From SZAS-79 sp965279075 (GTDB lineage Bacteria; Pseudomonadota; Gammaproteobacteria; Burkholderiales; SG8-39), in contig CBDIHI010000009.1 of NCBI GenBank assembly GCA_965279075.1, forward strand, positions 248,001 to 312,000: 64,000 nt of DNA. The letters run 5' to 3'. Below are positions 8,142 through 20,294 of the stretch, one piece after another. The position numbers and the translations under genes were made by a program. Every line of letters starts with the position of its first letter. The first letter of the stretch is position 1. The notes under the pieces are model-generated. The model saw only the letters and a list, made by a program, of their open reading frames with translations. It did not search any database and was not told the origin of the DNA.

Positions 8142-9971
8142 TCAGGCGGCGAGTTTCTCGTGCAGCAGAGTGCGGCGCGCCTCGAGCTCGACCGGCAGGT
8201 GGGCGCCGAGCTTGCCCAGGAGCTCATCGTGCGAATGCAGTTCTTCGGCCCAGGCGTCGTGCTTCACTTCGCTCAGCTCGGCGTACTGGTCACGCGAGAA
8301 CTTCTCCAGCCCCGCCCAGGTCAGGTCCTCATAGGCCGGCATGATGCCCAGCGGGGTGGTCCTGCCCTTGGCGCCGCCTTCGCAGCGCTGCACGATCCAC
8401 TGCAGCACGCGCATGTTCTCGCCGAACCCCGGCCAGATGAACTTGCCCGCCGCGTCGCGCCGGAACCAGTTCACGCGGAAGATCTTCGGCGCCTTGGCGT
8501 GGGCCTTGCCGACCTTCAGCCAGTGTGCGAAATAGTCACCGATGTTGTAGCCGCAGAACGCAAGCATCGCCATCGGGTCGCGCCGCACCACGCCCACCTT
8601 GCCGGTGATCGCCGCCGTGGTCTCGGAGCCGAGCGTCGCCGCCATGTATACGCCGTCCTCCCAGCCCGGGGCCTCGACGACCAATGGCACAGTCGACGAG
8701 CGCCGGCCACCGAACAGGAAAGCCGAAATCGGCACGCCGGCGGGATCCTCCCACTTCGCGTCCATCGAAGGGCATTGCGATGCGGGTACCGTGAAGCGCG
8801 AGTTTGCATGGGCTGCGAGGCGCCCGCAGCCGGGGGCCCATTCCTGGCCCTGCCAGTCGATCAGCTTCGCCGGCGGCACGTCGGTCATGCCCTCCCACCA
8901 TACGTCTCCCTCGGGCGTCAGCGCGACGTTCGTGAAGATGACATTGGAGCGCAGCGTCTTCATCGCGTTCGGGTTGGTGGCATCCGAAGTTCCCGGCGCC
9001 ACACCGAAGAATCCCGCCTCGGGGTTGATCGCGTAGAAGCGCCCGTCCTTGCCCGGCTTGATCCAGGCGATGTCCTCGCCCACCGTGGTGATCTTCCAGC
9101 CCGCGAAGCTCTTGGGCGGGATCATCATCGCGAAGTTGGTCTTGCCGCATGCCGAAGGGAAGGCGGCGGATACGTAGTGCTTCTCTCCCTTGGGCGACTC
9201 GACACCCAGGATCAGCATGTGCTCGGCGAGCCAGCCTTCGTCGCGCGCCATGATCGAGGCGATGCGCAGCGCCAGGCACTTCTTGCCGAGCAGGGCGTTG
9301 CCGCCGTAGCCCGAACCGAACGACCAGATCTCGCGCGACTCCGGGAAATGGACGATCCACTTCTCCTTGTCGTTGCACGGCCACGGCACGTCCTTCTGCC
9401 CGGCCGCCAGCGGCGCGCCGACGGAATGTACGCACGGGACGTACGCACCATTCTCCCCGAGGTGGTCGACCACCGCGCGTCCCATGCGCGTCATCATGCG
9501 CATGTTGACCACGACGTAGGCCGAGTCCGAGACCTCGACCCCGACCTGGGCGATATGGGAGCCGATCGGGCCCATCGAGAACGGCACCACGTACATCGTG
9601 CGGCCGCGCATGCAACCGTCATAGAGGCGCTGGAGGGTGCCGCGCATCTCGGCCGGTTCCACCCAGTTGTTGGTCGGGCCGGCATCGTCCTTCTTCGTGC
9701 TGCAGATGAAGGTGCGGTCTTCCATGCGCGCGACGTCGGTAGGGTGCGAGCGCGCGAGGTAGCTGCCGGGGCGCAGCTTCTCGTTCAACTTGAGGAACGT
9801 GCCCGCAGCCACCAGCTCGCCACACAAGCGGGTATTTTCTTCCTCGGAACCGTCGCACCAGACGATGCGCTCCGGCTTGGTCAGCCGCGCAACCTTGGAG
9901 ACCCACTCTCGCAGGGCGCGGTGGCGCACGTAATCCGGGGCATTGGAAATATCGGTGCGTGGGTCATTCAT
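8142..9971 (-). CDS. pckG: phosphoenolpyruvate carboxykinase (GTP)
   Basis: Converts oxaloacetate and GTP to phosphoenolpyruvate, CO2 and GDP, the entry step of gluconeogenesis. The 609 residues match the usual length of the GTP-type enzyme. The kinase-1 loop with its reactive cysteine is visible as FPSACGKTN (about 271-279), and the oxaloacetate-binding region as [15 protein letters not shown] near 218-232. The start is preceded by GGAG at good distance. It is first in a minus-strand run with the aminotransferase and TRAP genes and has a leader with a terminator-like hairpin. Confidence 0.97.
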   Translation of the reverse strand: MNDPRTDISNAPDYVRHRALREWVSKVARLTKPERIVWCDGSEEENTRLCGELVAAGTFLKLNEKLRPGSYLARSHPTDVARMEDRTFICSTKKDDAGPTNNWVEPAEMRGTLQRLYDGCMRGRTMYVVPFSMGPIGSHIAQVGVEVSDSAYVVVNMRMMTRMGRAVVDHLGENGAYVPCVHSVGAPLAAGQKDVPWPCNDKEKWIVHFPESREIWSFGSGYGGNALLGKKCLALRIASIMARDEGWLAEHMLILGVESPKGEKHYVSAAFPSACGKTNFAMMIPPKSFAGWKITTVGEDIAWIKPGKDGRFYAINPEAGFFGVAPGTSDATNPNAMKTLRSNVIFTNVALTPEGDVWWEGMTDVPPAKLIDWQGQEWAPGCGRLAAHANSRFTVPASQCPSMDAKWEDPAGVPISAFLFGGRRSSTVPLVVEAPGWEDGVYMAATLGSETTAAITGKVGVVRRDPMAMLAFCGYNIGDYFAHWLKVGKAHAKAPKIFRVNWFRRDAAGKFIWPGFGENMRVLQWIVQRCEGGAKGRTTPLGIMPAYEDLTWAGLEKFSRDQYAELSEVKHDAWAEELHSHDELLGKLGAHLPVELEARRTLLHEKLAA

Positions 9972-9983
9972 GCGGTGGGCTCC

Positions 9984-10044
9984 AAAATGAAAACGGCCCT
10001 GGGCTGGCCGGGCCGAAATTATTGATTTCTGATGCGGAATTGTA
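9984..10044 (-). promoter_or_regulatory. pckG leader: -10 box and terminator-like hairpin before the start
   Basis: On the minus strand a TACAAT -10 box (10044-10039) lies about 70 bases before pckG, without a good -35. The short leader then holds a small GAAAT/ATTTC hairpin (10015-10029) and a 6-bp CGGCCC/GGGCCG stem (9994-9999 with 10010-10015) with a 10-base GC-rich loop, followed directly by TTTTCATTTT. The ribosome-binding GGAG comes right after the T stretch. The layout suggests attenuation or hairpin control of pckG; no known riboswitch core is recognisable. Confidence 0.45.
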
Positions 10045-10087
10045 GCAGCGCGGCCTTGTCAGGGGCTAGCCACCACCCTGCCACGAA

Positions 10088-10104
10088 GCGCAGCTATGCT
10101 GCGC
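10088..10104. repeat. perfect GC hairpin downstream of the AbrB-like gene
   Basis: A perfect 7-bp inverted repeat GCGCAGC/GCTGCGC with a TAT loop lies 37 bases after the stop of the AbrB-like gene and upstream of the pckG promoter. It has no T run on either strand, so it could be a Rho-dependent 3' end, a RNA-stabilising stem or a small REP-like element. Confidence 0.35.
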
Positions 10105-10140
10105 AGCAACGCAGCGCCCTGCGTCAAACAACCTTTTGTA

Positions 10141-11202
10141 TCATCGCCGTTTTTTGATTTTCTCGGCGAGCGTACGCGCCACCCTGAAAAGCGTGCCGAT
10201 CCCGCTTACCAACACCAGTACCCGCATCACTTGTGCGGCCGTCACCAGGGGAACACCGAGTTGCAGCACCTTGGCCGTGATGCACATCTCCGCGATGCCG
10301 CCGGGGGCCGTCGCGAGGATTACGCTTGGAACCGGCAACCCGTACGCCCAGGCCAGCCCGGCGCCACCCGTTGCGGCAAGCCCGATGGCGAGCAGGATGC
10401 TCGCAAGCGTCGCCGCGACGAACCCGGGTACGCGATCGAGGAATCCACGCTCGAAGCGACTGCCAAGCGCGCAGCCGATCAGCAGCTGGCCGAGGTTGGA
10501 TACGACGGGCGGCATGGCCGAGAAATGCACCTCGCCCACGGTGAGCGCGATCACGCTGAACAGCGCACCGAGCATGAAGGCGTTCGGCATGCCCGCCGCG
10601 GAGAGAAGCCCGCCGCCCGCCGCCGCGATTGCCAGCAGCAGCGCGAGCTTTCCCCAGTCGAGCGCCGCGGAGGCCGGTGCATAGGTGTCGGCGCCGTGTA
10701 CCCCGGAGTACGTCAGCGCAAACGGAACCACGATCACCACCGCAAGAATGCGCATCGATTGGGCTATCGCCACACGATCCACCCTCCCTCCGAATCGCTC
10801 GGCCAGGATCGCCATCTCGGCCGCCCCACCCGGCACGCTCGCGAAGAACGCCGTGACCCCATCCGTGCCCGTCACCCGGCTGATAAACCAGGCACATATG
10901 CAGGCGATCAGGATCGCGAGCAGCGCGGCCAGCAGAAGGAAGTGCCAGTACGACACGACCTGTTGCGCCACAGCGGGCGTGAAATACAGTCCCAGCGCCG
11001 TGCCTATCACCACCTGCCCGCCGGGGCGTGCGCCGACCGGCGCCCTGAGGCGCGCCCCCGAGAAATTGCACACGGCCATCAAGAGGAGCGGCCCGATCAT
11101 CCAGGGCAACGGTGTACGCAGCCAGGAGAACAGCGCGCCTCCTGCGGCACACAGGGCGAGGCTCGTCACTGGGTTCAGGAACGTGTCGCGCGCAGCCTTC
11201 AC
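10141..11202 (-). CDS. AbrB-family integral membrane protein (AbrB duplication domains)
   Basis: A 353-residue, highly hydrophobic protein with two copies of an AbrB-type membrane unit: [13 protein letters not shown] plus an [14 protein letters not shown] loop in the first half and [14 protein letters not shown] plus [15 protein letters not shown] in the second. This family is often labelled putative ammonia monooxygenase or AbrB regulator, but it is a membrane protein of unknown activity, perhaps a transporter. Its start overlaps the mnmE stop (ATGA), so it is translated with the last gene of the rpmH operon. The link to tRNA modification is probably only positional. Confidence 0.82.
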   Translation of the reverse strand: MKAARDTFLNPVTSLALCAAGGALFSWLRTPLPWMIGPLLLMAVCNFSGARLRAPVGARPGGQVVIGTALGLYFTPAVAQQVVSYWHFLLLAALLAILIACICAWFISRVTGTDGVTAFFASVPGGAAEMAILAERFGGRVDRVAIAQSMRILAVVIVVPFALTYSGVHGADTYAPASAALDWGKLALLLAIAAAGGGLLSAAGMPNAFMLGALFSVIALTVGEVHFSAMPPVVSNLGQLLIGCALGSRFERGFLDRVPGFVAATLASILLAIGLAATGGAGLAWAYGLPVPSVILATAPGGIAEMCITAKVLQLGVPLVTAAQVMRVLVLVSGIGTLFRVARTLAEKIKKRR

Positions 11203-12548
11203 TTGCCGATGCAGAAGCGCGAGAAGATTTCCCCCAGCAGGTCGTCGGGGGTGAATTCACCCGTGATGGAGGAGAGCGCCTCCTGCGCGAGGCGCAACTC
11301 CTCTGCGAAGAACTCGGCACGGGCATGCTGCGCACACGCCGCTTCCAGCCCTTCGCCGGCAAGCGCAAGCGCGCGCAAGTGTCGCTCGCGCGCCACGAAC
11401 GCGGATTCCCCGTCCCGCTCCCAGCCGGCGGCCTGCAGCAGAGCAAACCTCAGCAGGTCGATCCCGAGATCTTCCTTTGCTGAAAGGAACACCTCGCGGG
11501 CCTCTCCCTCCCGCACTTCGGGCTGAAGGCCGGCGAGGTCGATCTTGTTGAAGACGTGGATTCGCGCGATGCCCGCAGGAATGCGCGCGAGGATCTCGCG
11601 GTCGGCGGCGGTGACGCCGTCTTCGGCGTCGAACAGGATCACGACGACATCGGCGCGGTCGAGCTCCTTCCAGGTTCGCTCTATTCCGAGACGCTCGACT
11701 TCGTCGCCGGATTCACGCAGTCCCGCGGTGTCGACTATGTTGAGCGGCACGCCCTCGATGGAAATGGCTTCCCTGACCGTGTCCCGCGTCGTGCCCGGGA
11801 TCGGCGTCACGATGGCCCGATCCACGCCGGCCAGGCGGTTCAGCAGGCTCGATTTTCCGACGTTGGGCCGTCCCGCCAGCACGATGCTGATGCCCGAGCG
11901 CAAGAGGCTGCCCTGGCGGCTCCTCGCCAGCACGCTCGCCAGCGCGGCTCTCGTCGCAGCCAGCCGCGCGCGCAGGTCTTCGCGGTGGACCTCGTCGATC
12001 TCCTCTTCGGGGAAGTCGAGGCCCGCCTCCGTCAAGGCGCGCAACTCGGTCAACCGTTCAACGAGCCCGTGGATCGCCGCGGAGAACTCGCCCGATAGCG
12101 AGCGCATCGCGCCTCGTGCCGCCTCGGCGGTCGATGCCTCGATCAGGTCGGCAACGGCTTCGGCCTGGGCCAGGTCCAGCTTGCCGTTGAGGAACGCCCG
12201 CCGGGTGAACTCCCCCGGCTCGGCCAGCCGGGCACCGGCATCGATGCAGGCGGCGAGGACCGAAGCAAGAACGACGGGACCGCCATGGCCCTGCAGTTCG
12301 AGGATGGCTTCTCCGGTGTAGGAGTTTGGGGCGGGAAAGTGGAGCGCCACGCCTTGGTCGAGGACGGCACCGTCTGCCGTTCGCATGGTGACCAGCGTTG
12401 CCTGGCGGGCGACGGGAAGTTTTCCGACGATCCTTGTCGCGACTTCCGGGGCCCCCGGCCCGGAAACCCGCACAACGCCGATCCCGCCGCGGCCGGCGGG
12501 AGTGGCGATGGCCGCTATCGTGTCGCGGACCGGGTCAGCGCTTGGCAT
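11199..12548 (-). CDS. mnmE: tRNA modification GTPase MnmE
   Basis: With MnmG it forms the carboxymethylaminomethyl group on wobble uridine 34 of certain tRNAs. The 449 residues contain the N-terminal tetrahydrofolate-binding part ([21 protein letters not shown] split around 10-30), a helical middle, the G domain with P-loop GRPNVGKS at 226-233, switch TTRDT, DTAGLR at 273-278 and NKIDL, and the diagnostic C-terminal FCIGK ending. Length is standard. Its start lies inside the 3' end of yidC with a 14-base overlap, and its stop overlaps the start of the AbrB-like gene. Confidence 0.97.
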   Translation of the reverse strand: MPSADPVRDTIAAIATPAGRGGIGVVRVSGPGAPEVATRIVGKLPVARQATLVTMRTADGAVLDQGVALHFPAPNSYTGEAILELQGHGGPVVLASVLAACIDAGARLAEPGEFTRRAFLNGKLDLAQAEAVADLIEASTAEAARGAMRSLSGEFSAAIHGLVERLTELRALTEAGLDFPEEEIDEVHREDLRARLAATRAALASVLARSRQGSLLRSGISIVLAGRPNVGKSSLLNRLAGVDRAIVTPIPGTTRDTVREAISIEGVPLNIVDTAGLRESGDEVERLGIERTWKELDRADVVVILFDAEDGVTAADREILARIPAGIARIHVFNKIDLAGLQPEVREGEAREVFLSAKEDLGIDLLRFALLQAAGWERDGESAFVARERHLRALALAGEGLEAACAQHARAEFFAEELRLAQEALSSITGEFTPDDLLGEIFSRFCIGK

Positions 12549-14214
12549 GGGCAGGTTTGTCGCGCTCGAACATGCGCTGGATCTGCCATTGCTGTGCTAT
12601 GGAAAGGATGTTGTTGACGAGCCAGTAGAGCACGAGGCCCGCCGGGAAGAAGAAGAAGAAGATGCTGAACACGAACGGCATGAACATCATCACTTTCGCC
12701 TGCACCGGGTCCGGCGGGACCGGGTTCAGCTTGGTCTGGATCACCATCGTGACCGTCATCAGGACCGGCAGCACGTAGAACGGGTCGAGCGCGGACAGGT
12801 CGTGGATCCAGAGCATGAAAGGCGCGTGGCGCAGCTCGATCGCCGCCAGCAGCACCCAGTACAGCGCGATGAAGACGGGAATCTGCACGAGGATGGGGAA
12901 GCACCCGCCGAGCGGGTTGATCTTCTCGGTCTTGTACAACTCCATCATCGCCTGGTTCTGGCGCGCCCGGTCGTTGGCGTACATCTCGCGGATCTTGGTG
13001 AGGCGCGGCGTGACCAGCTTCATCTTCGCCATCGACTTGTAGCTTGCGGCCGACAGCGGGAAAAACACGAGCTTCAGCGTGACCGTCAGCAGGATGATCG
13101 CCACACCCCAGTTGCCTGCGAGGCTGTGGTACTTCTCCAGCAGCCAGAACAGGGGCCAGGCAATGATCGTCAGCCAGCCATAGTCGACGACCAGGTCGAA
13201 TCCCGGTGCGACCTCCTTCAGCCGGCGCTGCTCCTGGGGGCCCGCATAAAGCGGCGCGGAGACCTTGGCAGTAGAGCCCGGCGCGATGGACGGGACCGGA
13301 AGCACTATACGACCGCTATAGACACCATCGGCGCGCTTTTCGACGACATAGTCGCGAGGGCCGGTCCCTGACGGAACCCAGGCCGAGACGAAATAGTGCT
13401 GGACGTAGGCCAGCCAGCCGTCGCTCGCCTGCTTGGCGTGATCGGCCTTGCCCTTGTCCACGTCCGAAAACTGCAGCTTCTCGAACTTCTTTTCGTTCGT
13501 GTACTGCGCGAACCCGTTGAAGCTCTGCGCACCGAACGATTGCGCCAGCGAGCTTCCGCCTGCGGGTTGCTTGCCGTCATGCGTGAGTTGGAAATAGGCG
13601 TGCGGTGCGACCGGTGCCGAGCCGCCGTTGCGCATTTCGAGGGCCACGTCGAATTCGTAGCTGTCGCGCTTGAAGGTATAGACCTTGTCTACCGACAAGC
13701 CGTCCTTGCCTTCCGCCGTAAGCCGGAGTTCCAGCGACGCCTTTCCGTCGGCAAGGACGCGCTCCCCGGCGGCCGCGCGCCAGGGCGTCCTGTGGTTCGG
13801 GCCGTCACCGGTCAGGCCGCTCTGCGCAAAATACTGGTGCTCCGGCCCGAGAAGGACCAGGTTCTTCGACTCGTCGTTGGTCTCCTTGTGCTTCAGCAAC
13901 TCGACCCTGACCACGCTGCCGCCCAGCGTATCGACGTCAACTACGAGCAGGTCCGTCTTGACCTGGACGATCTCGCCCTTGAGGGCGGCGGGCGCCGCCG
14001 CCGGCACGGCCGACTGCGAGGCCGCAATGGAAACGGCCGGCGCAGCTGCAGTCGCTGGAGTGGGGACCTCCCCTGCTACCCCCTTGGGGACTTGCTGGAC
14101 CGCCACCGCCGCGGGTTTGGGTCGGTGCTCTTTCTCCCACTCGGTCCAAAGCATGAGCAGGGAAAAGCTGAAAACGAAGAACAGGATCAGTCTCTGGGTA
14201 TCCATGGCTTTCAT
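12535..14214 (-). CDS. yidC: membrane protein insertase YidC
   Basis: Inserts and folds inner-membrane proteins alone or with SecYEG. The 559 residues show the proteobacterial layout: an N-terminal helix ([12 protein letters not shown]), an Ala/Pro-rich linker, a large periplasmic beta domain, then the five-helix insertase core with [20 protein letters not shown] and a basic C-terminus. The first ATG at 14214 overlaps the yidD stop as ATGA; an in-frame ATG at 14205 gives the more usual MDTQ start and is equally possible. It stands between yidD and mnmE in the conserved rpmH operon. Confidence 0.97.
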   Translation of the reverse strand: MKAMDTQRLILFFVFSFSLLMLWTEWEKEHRPKPAAVAVQQVPKGVAGEVPTPATAAAPAVSIAASQSAVPAAAPAALKGEIVQVKTDLLVVDVDTLGGSVVRVELLKHKETNDESKNLVLLGPEHQYFAQSGLTGDGPNHRTPWRAAAGERVLADGKASLELRLTAEGKDGLSVDKVYTFKRDSYEFDVALEMRNGGSAPVAPHAYFQLTHDGKQPAGGSSLAQSFGAQSFNGFAQYTNEKKFEKLQFSDVDKGKADHAKQASDGWLAYVQHYFVSAWVPSGTGPRDYVVEKRADGVYSGRIVLPVPSIAPGSTAKVSAPLYAGPQEQRRLKEVAPGFDLVVDYGWLTIIAWPLFWLLEKYHSLAGNWGVAIILLTVTLKLVFFPLSAASYKSMAKMKLVTPRLTKIREMYANDRARQNQAMMELYKTEKINPLGGCFPILVQIPVFIALYWVLLAAIELRHAPFMLWIHDLSALDPFYVLPVLMTVTMVIQTKLNPVPPDPVQAKVMMFMPFVFSIFFFFFPAGLVLYWLVNNILSIAQQWQIQRMFERDKPAHAKR

Positions 14215-14438
14215 GTTGTCTTTGAGCGTCCCGGCACGGGGTCATAACCGCCCGCATGCCAGGGATGGCAGCAGGCGATGCGTTTGGCGGCCAGCCACGA
14301 ACCCCGCGCGACGCCATGGCAGCGCAGGGACTCTTCCGCGTACTCGGAGCAGCTGGGATAAAAACGGCAGCTGGGCCCCAGCATGGGGCTCAGGAAATAG
14401 CGGTAGACGCGGATCAGCGCACGTAGCAGGGCATTCAC
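14211..14438 (-). CDS. yidD: membrane protein insertion efficiency factor YidD
   Basis: A 75-residue, membrane-associated helper of YidC-dependent insertion. The family core is plain: an amphipathic start ([15 protein letters not shown]), the three-cysteine segment [11 protein letters not shown], and the [12 protein letters not shown] ending. Size and position between rnpA and yidC are typical. The stop overlaps the yidC ATG. Confidence 0.95.
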   Translation of the reverse strand: MNALLRALIRVYRYFLSPMLGPSCRFYPSCSEYAEESLRCHGVARGSWLAAKRIACCHPWHAGGYDPVPGRSKTT

Positions 14439-14448
14439 TGCAGGATCA

Positions 14449-14805
14449 TCACTTTGCTAGCCTCGCTAGGCTGGATCGCAGCCTGTCTACAATGCCTGAG
14501 GACGCTTTCAGGCCGTATGGCGGCCTGACGAGCACGTCGAGCGCCCCCAGTTCCCCCTGCACCAGCCGGAACGCTTCCCGGATGCAGCGCTTTATCCGGT
14601 TGCGGTCCTTGGCCAGGGGCGCATGCTTGCGCGAGATCAGGATGCCGAGCCTGGCAGGACCTGCCGGGCGCGCGGAGAAAAAGAAGGTAAAGCCGTTCAG
14701 GTTACGCTTGGTGCCGCCACGCATCAGGGCCTCGAATTCGGCGCTGGTGCGAATGCGCTTGTCCTTGCCGAAGCCCGCCGCAGGCGTGGCACCGGAGCCG
14801 GTCAC
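14449..14805 (-). CDS. rnpA: ribonuclease P protein component
   Basis: Protein subunit of RNase P, which trims the 5' leader of tRNA precursors. The RNR-type signature is visible as [15 protein letters not shown] in the second half, after the [20 protein letters not shown] strand region. I propose the GTG at 14805, giving 118 residues, the usual length, and starting 25 bases after rpmH. The frame stays open to an ATG at 14871, which would give 140 residues and overlap the end of rpmH in another frame; the extra N-terminus looks unlike the family. It sits in the conserved rpmH-rnpA-yidD-yidC order. Confidence 0.9.
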   Translation of the reverse strand: MTGSGATPAAGFGKDKRIRTSAEFEALMRGGTKRNLNGFTFFFSARPAGPARLGILISRKHAPLAKDRNRIKRCIREAFRLVQGELGALDVLVRPPYGLKASSGIVDRLRSSLARLAK

Positions 14806-14830
14806 GCCTGACGAGCAGGATCCGGCGACC

Positions 14831-14965
14831 TCAGACCGCCAGTCGCGCGCGGCCGCGGGCGCGTCGCGCATTGATCACCGCACGACCACCGGGAGTTTTC
14901 ATGCGCGCGCGAAATCCGTGAGTCCGGGTACGACGCGTTTTTGAGGGTTGATAGGTACGCTTCAT
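14831..14965 (-). CDS. rpmH: 50S ribosomal protein L34
   Basis: A 44-residue, very basic protein that I read directly from the minus strand: it begins [18 protein letters not shown] and continues with [21 protein letters not shown], the hallmark of L34. It is the first gene of the operon leading to mnmE and lies 29 bases downstream of an excellent promoter -10 box. Confidence 0.97.
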   Translation of the reverse strand: MKRTYQPSKTRRTRTHGFRARMKTPGGRAVINARRARGRARLAV

Positions 14966-14993
14966 GACTGCCTCGGGCCGCAAAAAGGCGCGT

Positions 14994-15022
14994 ATTACAC
15001 GCGTTACCTAACCCATTGTCAA
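14994..15022 (-). promoter_or_regulatory. sigma-70 promoter for the rpmH operon
   Basis: On the minus strand a perfect TTGACA (15022-15017) is followed after exactly 17 bases by TGTAAT (14999-14994), five of six matches to the -10 consensus. The predicted start of transcription lies about 20 bases before the rpmH ATG. It faces away from dnaA. Confidence 0.8.
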
Positions 15023-15047
15023 ATTTCCGGGATTTTTGTGCCGGGCC

Positions 15048-15056
15048 TGTGGATAA
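15048..15056 (-). promoter_or_regulatory. perfect DnaA box upstream of dnaA
   Basis: TGTGGATAA on the plus strand is an exact TTATCCACA box on the minus strand. It lies about 100 bases before the dnaA ATG, next to a TAGAAT -10-like sequence at 15073-15078, so it may mediate DnaA control of its own gene and may form part of the origin. Confidence 0.75.
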
Positions 15057-15157
15057 CTCCTCTTGGACAGGGTAGAATTGCGGGCACGAAAAGCGGCCGT
15101 TCCCTGGCGGCGCAAGTGCCCCGAAAACCGCCCATCGAAGCACCGAAAATCACGTCA

Positions 15158-16498
15158 ATGCAGAACCTCTGGGACGCCTGTTTGCGCCGCCTCGAACGCG
15201 AGCTCCCGGCCCAACAATTCAGCACCTGGATCCGCCCGCTGTTGCTGGATGAAAGCAGCGCCGAGCCTGGTTCGCTTACGCTCGCCGCGCCCAACCGGTT
15301 CGTGCTGGAACTGGTGCGTGAGCGCTTTTCCAGCCGGATCGAGAAGCTTTTTTCCGAGGAAGGCGCCGGGGTGGTCTCCCTGAAGCTTGTACTGGCCCGG
15401 GGAGCCGATGGCGCCGTCCGGGCCACACCCGCCGCAGCGGCCCAACCCATCCCCCCAAAAGTACCGCATACGCTTGAGCGGGCGCGCCTCAATCCAGCCT
15501 TCACTTTCGACAGCCTGGTCACCGGCAAGGCCAACCAGCTCGGCCGCGCGGCCGCCATCCAGGTGTCAGAGAATCCCGGTATTTCCTACAACCCCCTCTT
15601 CGTATATGGAGGCGTTGGCCTCGGCAAGACCCACCTCGTCCAAGCCATAGGCAATTTCGTGGCTGCCCAGCGGCCGGACGCTAAGATCCGCTACATCCAT
15701 GCCGAGCAGTACGTGACCGACGTGGTACGCGCGTACCAGCAAAAGTCTTTCGATGAGTTCAAGCGCTATTACCATTCACTGGATCTGCTTCTGATCGACG
15801 ACATCCAGTTTTTCTCCAACAAGGGCCGCACGCAGGAGGAGTTCTTCTACGCCTTCAACGCACTGGTCGAAGCCCACAAGCAGATCGTGATCACCTGCGA
15901 CACCTACCCGAAAGAGATCTCGGGGATGGAGGAACGCCTCATTTCACGCTTCGGCTGGGGCCTGACGGTGGCCATCGAGCCACCGGAACTCGAGATGCGC
16001 GTGGCCATCGTGCTGAAAAAGGCCGAGGCCGAGAACGTCGTCCTGTCCGAGGACATTGCCTTCTTCATCGCCAAGCACATCCGGTCGAACGTGCGCGAAC
16101 TCGAAGGGGCCTTGAAGAAAGTACTTGCCTACTCGAGGTTCAACGGCCGGGAACTGTCGCTGGACCTGGCCAAGGATGCGCTACGCGACATCCTCAACGT
16201 AGCCAACCGCCAGATCACGGTCGAAAACATCCAGAAGACGGTCGCCGAGTTCTTCAAGTTGAAGATCTCCGACATGCACTCGAAGAAAAGGAATCGCAAC
16301 GTTGCACGTCCGCGCCAGGTCGCGATGGCGCTGGCCAAGGACCTTACCCAGATGAGCCTGCCGGAAATTGGCGAGGCGTTCGGCAATCGCGACCATACGA
16401 CGGTACTGCATGCCTGCCGGACGATCGCGAGCCTGCGCAAGCAGGACACCGTGATGAACCGGGACTACCTGGTGCTGGAACAGGTGCTGAAAGGATGA
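15158..16498 (+). CDS. dnaA: chromosomal replication initiator protein DnaA
   Basis: Binds DnaA boxes and opens the origin. The 446-residue protein has domain I at the start ([21 protein letters not shown] region), a short Ala/Pro linker, the AAA+ core with Walker [10 protein letters not shown] at 151-159 and Walker [10 protein letters not shown], and domain IV with the [16 protein letters not shown]-binding signature near the end. I start at the ATG at 15158; the frame is open upstream but those codons lie in the promoter region. Confidence 0.98.
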   Translation: MQNLWDACLRRLERELPAQQFSTWIRPLLLDESSAEPGSLTLAAPNRFVLELVRERFSSRIEKLFSEEGAGVVSLKLVLARGADGAVRATPAAAAQPIPPKVPHTLERARLNPAFTFDSLVTGKANQLGRAAAIQVSENPGISYNPLFVYGGVGLGKTHLVQAIGNFVAAQRPDAKIRYIHAEQYVTDVVRAYQQKSFDEFKRYYHSLDLLLIDDIQFFSNKGRTQEEFFYAFNALVEAHKQIVITCDTYPKEISGMEERLISRFGWGLTVAIEPPELEMRVAIVLKKAEAENVVLSEDIAFFIAKHIRSNVRELEGALKKVLAYSRFNGRELSLDLAKDALRDILNVANRQITVENIQKTVAEFFKLKISDMHSKKRNRNVARPRQVAMALAKDLTQMSLPEIGEAFGNRDHTTVLHACRTIASLRKQDTVMNRDYLVLEQVLKG

Positions 16499-16712
16499 GC
16501 ATCCGGCCCATGACAAGCTGTGTAGGACCTGCGTACGGATTGTGGGTAACTCCGCATTCCTCCGGCCTGCGGCAAGTTACCCAAAACTATGCACAGGCGG
16601 TGCACAGCCCCCGCCAGGCACTGAATGTCATGCAAGCAACTGTACGAAGAGGGTTTTCAAACTTATCCACACAAGTTATGCCCTCTATTAACTATTACCA
16701 AGGATATATAAG
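16499..16712. other. probable replication origin (dnaA-dnaN intergenic region)
   Basis: This 214-base stretch holds one perfect DnaA box, TTATCCACA at 16663-16671, one box with a single mismatch (TGTGGGTAA at 16541-16549, reverse), and weaker relatives TTACCCAAA at 16577-16585 and CTATGCACA at 16587-16595. The right end turns AT-rich (CTATTAACTATTACC, then GATATATAAG) next to dnaN and could be the unwinding element. A further perfect box lies before dnaA. The position between dnaA and dnaN and the change of gene direction near rpmH support an origin; GC skew was not computed. Confidence 0.6.
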
Positions 16713-20256
<3,544 letters not shown>

Positions 20257-20260
20257 CCAG

Positions 20261-20283
20261 GACGGGGGCGTATCAGCCCCGTC
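20261..20283. terminator. GC hairpin between convergent gyrB and topB
   Basis: GACGGGG (20261-20267) pairs perfectly with CCCCGTC (20277-20283) around a 9-base loop, just after the gyrB stop and before the topB stop on the other strand. It lacks a T run, so it is at best a weak bidirectional or Rho-assisted terminator. Confidence 0.4.
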
Positions 20284-20294
20284 GCGCGCTCCCG

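Noticed and set aside
6554..8344. A 596-codon plus-strand frame opposite the aminotransferase
   Set aside because: Antisense shadow across several true genes, with no domain and implausible composition.
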